64,000 bases of DNA from SXOA01 sp046593355 (GTDB lineage Bacteria > Planctomycetota > Planctomycetia > Pirellulales > Pirellulaceae): NCBI GenBank assembly GCA_046593355.1, contig JBKJNY010000223.1, positions 10,026 to 74,025 on the forward strand, given 5' to 3'. Below the pieces are notes generated by a model, which did no database searches, was not told where the DNA came from, and was given only the letters and a program-made list of their open reading frames with translations. The position numbers were made by a program, and so were the translations under genes. Below, in pieces: positions 58,235 through 64,000 of this stretch (the first letter of the stretch is position 1; every line of letters begins with the position of its first letter).

Positions 58235-60163
58235 TTAAGGGTTTTTGACGTTTGGATGAGTGGACTCCATCGCGTCCAAGAATCCATCCGTGTTGGCATC
58301 CAGCTTTTCAAACTGCTCGATCTCGCCGAGGAACTCGCGGCGGCTGATGGCGCCGTCGCCGCTGGTGTCCATCAGGGTGAACCAGCGAGGGACTTCCTTG
58401 GCGGGGGCGCGGGCCACGAGCGAGGGCATTACGAATAGCGCATCAATATTCTGAAGGCTGCCGCGTGAGAAGCCGACAATCATTGCCGGCGGCAGCTCGT
58501 CCCCCACAATCTCGCCATCCCCGTTCTTATCGAACAGCTTCAGCCGGGCGGGGGCATTCTCGATTTCCCGGCCGTCCAGGCGCTCGTCCCCGTTTTCATC
58601 CAGGGCCAGGAAGAAAGCGTCCTCCCGGTCCTCCGCCTTGGCGTGGACCTGAGACCGCAATGCCGCCTGTTGCTGGGAGAGGAAGGCCACGATTTCGCCG
58701 GGGTAGACCTTGGCGTCTTCATCGGTATCGACTGCTTCCACCGAGCCAAACGCCGCCTGTGCATCGGCGGGGACTTCTTTCGACTCCAGGTAACCGTTTT
58801 TGTCGGCGTCGTACATATCGAGAAACTGCTTGGCTTGGGCCTCAAAATCAACCGCGGCTACCGTGTCGTTCGTATAAAAAGTCAGGCACATACCGCCAAT
58901 CTTCAGCGTCAGCCGCCCGGACTGCTCGCTGACGCTATGCGGCAGCGCTTCCAGCTCGTCGCACAATTTGAGGACGCGAATCTGCACAGGGCTCTCCGTC
59001 TTTGCGGCCTCGTCCGGCTTTTTCTCTTCACCCTTCTTCTCGTCAATTGCCACGTCTTTCTTCTCTTCGACCTTGGCACTCTTCCCAAAATTCACCGCCA
59101 GACGGATATGGGCCGGCACTTTGTCGAGCAATAGATACTCAGCCTTCACCAGTCGGCCGTTTTTGTCGGCGTCGAGTTGGGAGAACAGCTTCGGCGTCCA
59201 GGGAAGACTCTCGGCGTTCAAATTGCCGCCGAGCGCATACTGGTCATCAAGGTCCACCCGAATCATGTCCCACTTGGCATCACTCGCCAGGAGTCGAGCC
59301 GCGGTTGGCCCCCGGTCGCGGCGTCGGGTTGGCATTTCCCCCGGCATCGAGGCGGTGTTGGCGGACAGATCAGACGGAACCACCAGGTCGTCGTCGTCCG
59401 TGTCGCGGCTGCGGAGGCGGCTGGGGGCGGCGGCAATTTCTGCGGCGGAGATGGAATGCCGGTCGCCATCGGTGTTCAGCAGATTCCAGAGCGGCGATTC
59501 GTAGCGGCTGGTCTCGCGGAAATCGGCCGTTCCCCGAATGGAAAACGGCCGCGCCCCGCCGGCATTGCGGGTCAGGAACCGCGGCACCTCGGCCCGGTCA
59601 ACGGCGCTGTCGCGGTCCGTGTCATAGAGATCCAAAATCTGCTTGATGCCGTTCTCGACGTTAATCGCCAAGTTTCCGAATTGTCCGTACTTGAACCGCT
59701 TGCTTTCGGCTACTTCCTTCCAAGTCGGCCGCTTGTCGCCATCGGTATCCGCCAGCTTCAGCACCTCATCCACCAGTTTCTCCATTGCCGCCAGATGCGG
59801 CTGGCCGTCAATCGTCAGCTCCACCTCCACAATCAGCGGGTTCATCGGCGTAAAGAGCAAGAACCGCTCCGCTGGGGGTGCCGGCGGCGGCTTGGGGGCT
59901 ACTACCCTGGCAACGGGGACCGTTTTGTCCCCTTTCTTCGCCTTCGTAGCCGCGGCTGGCTTTGCTTCCTCGGCTTTGGCTTTCTCCTGAGCCGCTTTCT
60001 CTTGTGGCGGCACGACTGGCTTTACTTTTTCTGTTGCAGGCTTTTGCTTCTCCACCGGCACCGGCGGCTTTGACACAGTCGAGGAAGTGCTTGGGGTGCT
60101 CGAGCCGCATCCCGTTAAGCTGACGATCAAGAGAGGTGCGAAAAGGTGAAATCGCCAGTTCAT
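58235..60163 (-). CDS. EF-hand-repeat lipoprotein
   Basis: 642 residues with a lipobox signal peptide (LLIVSLTGC, Cys at about 19). A long Lys/Pro/Ala/Glu linker (20-95) follows, then a beta-rich part and multiple EF-hand-like loops: DTDGDKRPTWKE, DTDRDSAVDRAE, DTDDDDLVVPSD, DADKNGRLVKAE, DADKNGYLESKE, DENGDERLDGRE, DKNGDGEIVGDE, DTSGDGAISRRE and DANTDGFLDAME. Their D-x-[DN]-x-[DG] spacing should bind Ca2+. It is probably a surface-anchored calcium-binding protein; partners are unknown. Confidence 0.8.
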   Translation of the reverse strand: MNWRFHLFAPLLIVSLTGCGSSTPSTSSTVSKPPVPVEKQKPATEKVKPVVPPQEKAAQEKAKAEEAKPAAATKAKKGDKTVPVARVVAPKPPPAPPAERFLLFTPMNPLIVEVELTIDGQPHLAAMEKLVDEVLKLADTDGDKRPTWKEVAESKRFKYGQFGNLAINVENGIKQILDLYDTDRDSAVDRAEVPRFLTRNAGGARPFSIRGTADFRETSRYESPLWNLLNTDGDRHSISAAEIAAAPSRLRSRDTDDDDLVVPSDLSANTASMPGEMPTRRRDRGPTAARLLASDAKWDMIRVDLDDQYALGGNLNAESLPWTPKLFSQLDADKNGRLVKAEYLLLDKVPAHIRLAVNFGKSAKVEEKKDVAIDEKKGEEKKPDEAAKTESPVQIRVLKLCDELEALPHSVSEQSGRLTLKIGGMCLTFYTNDTVAAVDFEAQAKQFLDMYDADKNGYLESKEVPADAQAAFGSVEAVDTDEDAKVYPGEIVAFLSQQQAALRSQVHAKAEDREDAFFLALDENGDERLDGREIENAPARLKLFDKNGDGEIVGDELPPAMIVGFSRGSLQNIDALFVMPSLVARAPAKEVPRWFTLMDTSGDGAISRREFLGEIEQFEKLDANTDGFLDAMESTHPNVKNP

Positions 60164-60500
60164 AGATCACTAAGTTGGCTACCCTTTCAGAAATGACTAC
60201 CCTCACTACGGGCCATTCTATAGCCGAACGCGAGGTTCACGCACCTGCCCTAACTGGACGCCAGCGAGCGTCCCATTTTCCGGTGCGGGCCGCCAACTGA
60301 TTCTTAGGAGACGCCCCTCGATTTTCAGCCCGTGACGTGGTGCTAGAATGGACTTTGGTTCGTGGGCGGCCGTGTCCTTGGTGCAAGCCGACGATAGGGC
60401 CGCTTGGCAATCGCTAGCTCCTTATGGGCTAACGCTTTGCGCCCCGTGAGTACAATCCCCCGCCCCAAGCGTTTTAGGTTTGGAGCATGAAAGCGGCGGT
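60164..60500. other. Intergenic region upstream of the ECF sigma factor, no gene seen
   Basis: No gene and no clear promoter consensus are seen in this 337-base gap, apart from a TACAAT-like -10 word near 60454 without a well-placed -35. Autoregulation by the ECF factor would require an unseen ECF-type promoter. Confidence 0.35.
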
Positions 60501-61007
60501 ATGGCCGAAGCGACTGGATTCGACCCTGTCGTCCTGATCCAGACTTATCAGGCTGGCATCTGGCGGTATTTGCGTGCGCTGGGTTGCGACAGCGCTCAGG
60601 CGGAGGACATTACCCAGGAAACCTTCCTGAACGTCCTGCAGAAGCCGTTTCAGGATCTGGGGCCGGCCGCCACTTCGGCCTATTTGCGGAAGGTTGCCTT
60701 CAACCTGTTTATCTCGGTCAAGCGCCGGGCGGGCAAGGTGACCGCGGTGGAGAATGTGGAAGAGCTCGACCGGACTTGGGCGAACTGGGCTGGTAGTGAT
60801 AACGGAGAAGCGCTGGTCGATGCCCTGCGGGACTGCCTGCAAGGGATCAGTCAGCGGGCAAGACTGGCCCTGGAGTTGCGGTTCCGCGAGGACAGTTCGC
60901 GGGAAGCGATTGCGGCGGCGCTGGAAATCACCGAACATGGAGCCAAGAATTTGATGCAGCGGGCCAAGCAGCAATTACGGGCCTGCATCGAAGGTAAGTT
61001 AAAATGA
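60501..61007 (+). CDS. ECF-family RNA polymerase sigma factor
   Basis: 168 residues from the ATG at 60501 (MAEATGFDPVVLIQTYQAGI). Region 2 reads WRYLRALGCDSAQAEDITQETFLNVLQ (about 21-47). Region 4 reads RARLALELRFREDSSREAIAAALEITEHGAKNLMQRAKQQLRACIE. There is no zinc-binding anti-sigma domain inside the protein. Its TGA overlaps the next gene's ATG (ATGA at 61004), so the downstream fusion protein is translationally coupled and likely the regulator. Confidence 0.88.
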   Translation: MAEATGFDPVVLIQTYQAGIWRYLRALGCDSAQAEDITQETFLNVLQKPFQDLGPAATSAYLRKVAFNLFISVKRRAGKVTAVENVEELDRTWANWAGSDNGEALVDALRDCLQGISQRARLALELRFREDSSREAIAAALEITEHGAKNLMQRAKQQLRACIEGKLK

Positions 61008-63178
61008 CCCCCGACCGCGACGATCCCATTCTCGACGCCATGCTGGAGGAAGTCCTCGGCGGCCACACGCCGCCGGACTTGTCCGCCCGTATTATGCAGT
61101 CGTTGGCGATCCGCGGGGTTCGTCCAGAAGTCACAAGATTTGTTGAGCCGCCGGCTCCGCCGCTTCCTCTCCGCACGGTTGTTTCCTCAGTGGTGTCCGA
61201 TTCGTCCTCCAATGGACACATTCAACTGGCGGTAAATCCGGCTTCGCACGCTCGCAAGTCCTCCAAGGCCGCCTGGCAAACGCTGGCGGCGATTTCCCTG
61301 GTGGTGGTGCTTGGCGTCGGGCTCGGGGCGCTCGGAATCATCGCCAGTCGCAACAAAGCGGGGCAGCCGAACTTCGTCAAGAATCCACCGAAGTTGAATG
61401 GCGACAAGGGCGAGAGGTCGATTGCGAAAAAGAACACGCCCGTACCGGGAAAAAATGAGAACGCGAAGCCGCCCGTGGAGTCGCCGCTTATTGCGAAGGC
61501 CAAGCCAACCGAAAAAAGCTCCACCCCCGGCGTCACGATTCCCCCACCCGATGAAAACCCAACCAAGCCAGCGCCGTCGTCTGGATTTCCCGAGCGCAAT
61601 TATGCGGTAAAGGCTTCGCCTGATTCCGAAGTCGCTTCCTTTGTCAGCGCCGAGCTGCATCGCTCCTGGACGGAGAATAGCGTCAACCCCGCTCCCCTGG
61701 CCGCCGACGGCGATTGGTGCCGCCGCGTCTTTGTCCGCTTGCTCGGCCGCATTCCCTCGGGAGAGGAGACGCTGGCGTTCCTGAATGACCATGCCAAGGA
61801 CAAGCGGCAGAAGCTGGTGGATAAGCTTTTGATCGACGACCAGTACATTGAGCAATATGCCCAGTACTGGGCCGGCGTGTGGGCGAATGTCCTCATCGGC
61901 CGCACCACGGGAACCCAAGAGGACTCGCCGGTCGACCGGGCCGCCTTTGAGCAGTACCTTCGCCGCTCGCTGGCTGAGAACAAGCCTTATGACAAGCTGG
62001 TTTATGAGTTGCTAACAGCCACCGGCACCGCCAAACCCGGTGCCGACGACTCGAACGGAGCAGTCAACTTCGTGCTGGCGGGGCTCAACGAAAATGCCAC
62101 GCTGGTTACGGCCCGCACGTGCCGCGTCTTCCTGGGGCAGTCGTTGCAGTGCGCCCAGTGCCACCAGCATCCCTCGCAGGACTGGTCGCAGCAGCAGTAC
62201 TGGTCCCTGAACGCCTTTTTCCGGCAGGCTCAGGTTGAAAAGACTGCAGCCGGGCCGCGAGTCTTTGACGGCGATTTTTACGACTTGAAAGGCGTGACCA
62301 AAGAAGGCGAAGTCTATTACCAACAGCCCAGCGGCCAGATGAAAGCCGCCCTGCCGCTATTTGTGGACGGTAAGACGATTGAATCCAGTGGTCTGCTTTC
62401 CGAAGTGAATCGCCGCGAAGAGCTGGCGAAGTTCATTGTCCGTTCCGACAATCTGCCGCGTGCCCTGGTCAACCGCCTCTGGTCCCATTTCTTCGGTTAC
62501 GGCTTCACGAAGCCCATCGACGACATGGGCAAGGCCGAAGCCGCCACGCATCCTGAGTTATTGGACCGGCTCTCGAAGGAATTCGTGGCCCGCAACTACG
62601 ACTTGAAAGCGGCGATCCGCTGGATTGTTCTCAGCGACCCCTTCGGCCGCTCCAGCGTCGTCCCCGTCGGCAGTCTGGCGGACAGCCCGCAAGCGGGCAC
62701 CTCCCCGCTGTTCAGCCATTACTACACGCGGCAGATGCAAGCGGAAGAGGTTTACAACTCGCTCCTCGCCGCCGCCAGTCTGCGGAACAAGTCGGGCGAC
62801 AATGCGGACGTGCTGGCTCAGGCTCGCGTGGACTGGCTGCAGCAGTTCAATCGCAACATGGGAACCGACGACGCGATGGAAGAGAGCCACTTCAACGGCT
62901 CGGTGCGGCAGGCGCTGGAGATGATGAATGGCGACTTGATCCGCCAGACCGCTGGCAGTGGCAAGGACGGGTTTCTGCCCGGCCTCATCCAGAGCGCCAT
63001 GCCGATGAACGAAAAGGTAGAGCACCTTTTCCTCGCCTCGCTTTCCCGCAAGCCGACCGGCCGGGAGTTCTCGGCGATTCAGAAAATTCTCGCCAATGCC
63101 AAAGACAAGCCGGCTGCCGCCCTGGAGGATATCTGGTGGGCGCTGCTTAACAGCAACGAGTTCATTCTGGACCACTAG
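61004..63178 (+). CDS. Anti-sigma-like transmembrane protein fused to DUF1549/DUF1553
   Basis: 724 residues. The N-terminal ~85 residues are cytoplasmic, with the helical MTPDRDDPILDAMLEEVLGGHTPPDLSARIM and LAIRGVRP. A single membrane helix (ISLVVVLGVGLGALGIIAS, about 90-112) follows, then a long Lys/Pro linker. The periplasmic part is DUF1549 (about 215-430, with QCAQCHQHPSQDW near 386) and DUF1553 (about 470-720, with LVNRLWSHFFGYGF and VLSDPFGRSS). It is the only such fusion coupled to a sigma factor in the window. Confidence 0.83.
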   Translation: MTPDRDDPILDAMLEEVLGGHTPPDLSARIMQSLAIRGVRPEVTRFVEPPAPPLPLRTVVSSVVSDSSSNGHIQLAVNPASHARKSSKAAWQTLAAISLVVVLGVGLGALGIIASRNKAGQPNFVKNPPKLNGDKGERSIAKKNTPVPGKNENAKPPVESPLIAKAKPTEKSSTPGVTIPPPDENPTKPAPSSGFPERNYAVKASPDSEVASFVSAELHRSWTENSVNPAPLAADGDWCRRVFVRLLGRIPSGEETLAFLNDHAKDKRQKLVDKLLIDDQYIEQYAQYWAGVWANVLIGRTTGTQEDSPVDRAAFEQYLRRSLAENKPYDKLVYELLTATGTAKPGADDSNGAVNFVLAGLNENATLVTARTCRVFLGQSLQCAQCHQHPSQDWSQQQYWSLNAFFRQAQVEKTAAGPRVFDGDFYDLKGVTKEGEVYYQQPSGQMKAALPLFVDGKTIESSGLLSEVNRREELAKFIVRSDNLPRALVNRLWSHFFGYGFTKPIDDMGKAEAATHPELLDRLSKEFVARNYDLKAAIRWIVLSDPFGRSSVVPVGSLADSPQAGTSPLFSHYYTRQMQAEEVYNSLLAAASLRNKSGDNADVLAQARVDWLQQFNRNMGTDDAMEESHFNGSVRQALEMMNGDLIRQTAGSGKDGFLPGLIQSAMPMNEKVEHLFLASLSRKPTGREFSAIQKILANAKDKPAAALEDIWWALLNSNEFILDH

Positions 63179-63251
63179 GGCGCCTGGACTAGTGAGGATG
63201 ATTGGCGCTTGTCGGATTCGCGCCGTGGCGGTACATATAATAGAGCAGCCC

Positions 63252-63333
63252 GGAGGGTAACCGAATGGTTAGGAGGCTGATTCGAAATCAGTTGCTGGGC
63301 AACCAGTTGCGGGTTCGACTCCCGTGCCCTCCG
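63252..63333 (+). tRNA. tRNA-Ser(CGA)
   Basis: The acceptor stem GGAGGG(T) pairs with (G)CCCTCC and the discriminator base is G (63333). The anticodon stem-loop GCTGATTCGAAATCAGT carries anticodon CGA at 63283-63285. The variable arm TTGCTGGGCAACCAGTTGC forms a stem, as expected for class II tRNA-Ser. The T-arm is GCGGGTTCGACTCCCGT. The 5' position 8 looks unusual (A), so the exact D-arm pairing is uncertain. Confidence 0.85.
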
Positions 63334-63454
63334 CTCTGGTAGGCCGCCGTCGCTCTAAGCGATTGGCGGCCTTGCTTTTGCGATCGCACCATTTTTGGGG
63401 CTCCTGTGAATGTGCTGAAAACGTGCTGAAATCGAAACCACTTCTTTGGGCGAC

Positions 63455-63754
63455 TTAGGCGTCATCTCCTTTCTTCTGGAAGGTCTCTGCAAGTTGCTTC
63501 ATCGCTCTTTTGGACACGCTGTCGGCGATGTGGGTGTAGCGTTTCATCATTTCGGGATCGACGTGCCCGACCCACTTCCGTACAGTTGCTTCGGGGACGC
63601 CATTGATCAGGGCCAGGGAGATAAACGCATGGCGGAATGTATGTAAATGTCCGGGTAGCCCGATTTTCTTGAGGATCCGCTGCAAGTATTGAAGCAAACG
63701 GCGTTCGGAAACTTGCCGATCTCGGTAGCGGTCGACGGCGGGAAATGTGAACAC
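63455..63754 (-). pseudogene. Tyrosine-recombinase (integrase) C-terminal remnant
   Basis: About 99 residues of the catalytic domain end with GHLHTFRHAFISLALINGVP, WVGHVDPEMMKRYTHIADSV. The H-x-x-R box (HTFRH), the GH motif and the nucleophilic Tyr (RYTH) are present. The first catalytic Arg and the N-terminal arm are missing, and the open frame upstream (reading CYHSWRPWALTKW) does not extend the family. The fragment lies about 120 bases from tRNA-Ser, its natural target. Confidence 0.8.
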
Positions 63755-63801
63755 CCATTTCGTAAGCGCCCACGGCCGCCAGCTGTGATAGCAGTGGCCG
63801 G

Positions 63802-64000
63802 TTACTTCACTCGGGCGGCGAGTTTCTTGTCGAGGAGGCGCTGGCGGGCGCGGCGGGTGGCTTTGGCGTCGGCTTTGTAGCGAGCTTCGGCAACGCGGTA
63901 AGGGCGGAGGGCTTCGGGATGAGCTTGGGCCCAGCGGTCGGCACGTAGGTCCGCGAAGTTGGTCTCGCCGCGCAGCAGCCGGTCGAGCACATCCTTCACG
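63802..64000 (-). CDS. Hypothetical protein, partial at window edge
   Basis: The frame is open at 64000 and reads VKDVLDRLLRGETNFADLRADRWAQAHPEALRPYRVAEARYKADAK with a basic tail. Similar C-terminal segments occur in planctomycete hypothetical proteins. The start lies outside the window. The role is unknown. Confidence 0.45.
   Translation of the reverse strand, partial: VKDVLDRLLRGETNFADLRADRWAQAHPEALRPYRVAEARYKADAKATRRARQRLLDKKLAARVK

Overview
The window looks like chromosomal DNA of a planctomycete (phylum Planctomycetota, probably Pirellulales or Gemmatales). The evidence is the gene content: a DUF1549/DUF1553 protein translationally coupled to an ECF sigma factor, a DUF1569 protein, an ExbB/ExbD pair next to a squalene-cyclase-like protein, a secreted Cys-rich repeat protein, an EF-hand lipoprotein, and GC-rich DNA littered with short hairpin repeats between genes. 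The order within the phylum cannot be fixed from sequence alone.

Layout. 0-8.1 kb: metabolic and small membrane genes, ending in korB/korA (2-oxoacid:ferredoxin oxidoreductase) and a CBS-domain protein. 8.3-11.6 kb: a DNA methyltransferase split into two ends, with a lower-GC three-gene cassette (including a TIGR04255-family protein) where its catalytic core should be. 12.2-14.4 kb: rpmF-fabD-fabG. 14.6-19.2 kb: flotillin-like floA, a 3-hydroxyisobutyrate-dehydrogenase-family gene and a membrane protein. 19.2-21.1 kb: a decaying toxin-antitoxin island (PIN pair intact; hicA and a higA-like gene each broken by one in-frame stop; two Uma2 tails). 21.4-31.1 kb: transporters, a transglutaminase, a COG0523 GTPase, tilS and rny. 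31.1-38.5 kb: Cys-rich secreted protein, rsmG, a DMT transporter, twin small membrane proteins and a class III aminotransferase. 38.5-39.7 kb: gene-poor, repeat-rich. 40.9-48.5 kb: two copies of an ATGA-overlapping two-gene module (one near a PLD-fold nuclease, one behind an NTPase/pentapeptide-repeat protein) flanking a large secreted protein. 48.6-52 kb: a haem-motif protein, a YmdB-type phosphodiesterase, DUF2752 and a lipoprotein. 52-54.6 kb: a debris zone (methylase tail, Rhs tail, dead ISAs1 element). 54.6-63.2 kb: ExbB/ExbD/cyclase cluster, an ISL3 remnant, EF-hand lipoprotein, ECF sigma plus DUF1549/1553 fusion. 63.2-64 kb: tRNA-Ser(CGA) followed by a tyrosine-recombinase remnant, a classic integration site.

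The most promising undescribed material is (i) the repeated two-gene module (DUF104-like antitoxin-domain protein plus a Cys/His protein resembling DUF7689) at 40.9-41.7 kb and 45.7-46.5 kb, and (ii) the TIGR04255 cassette that replaced a methyltransferase core at 8.95-10.8 kb. Both are functional inferences. All family assignments here come from recognising motifs by eye; no database search was run.
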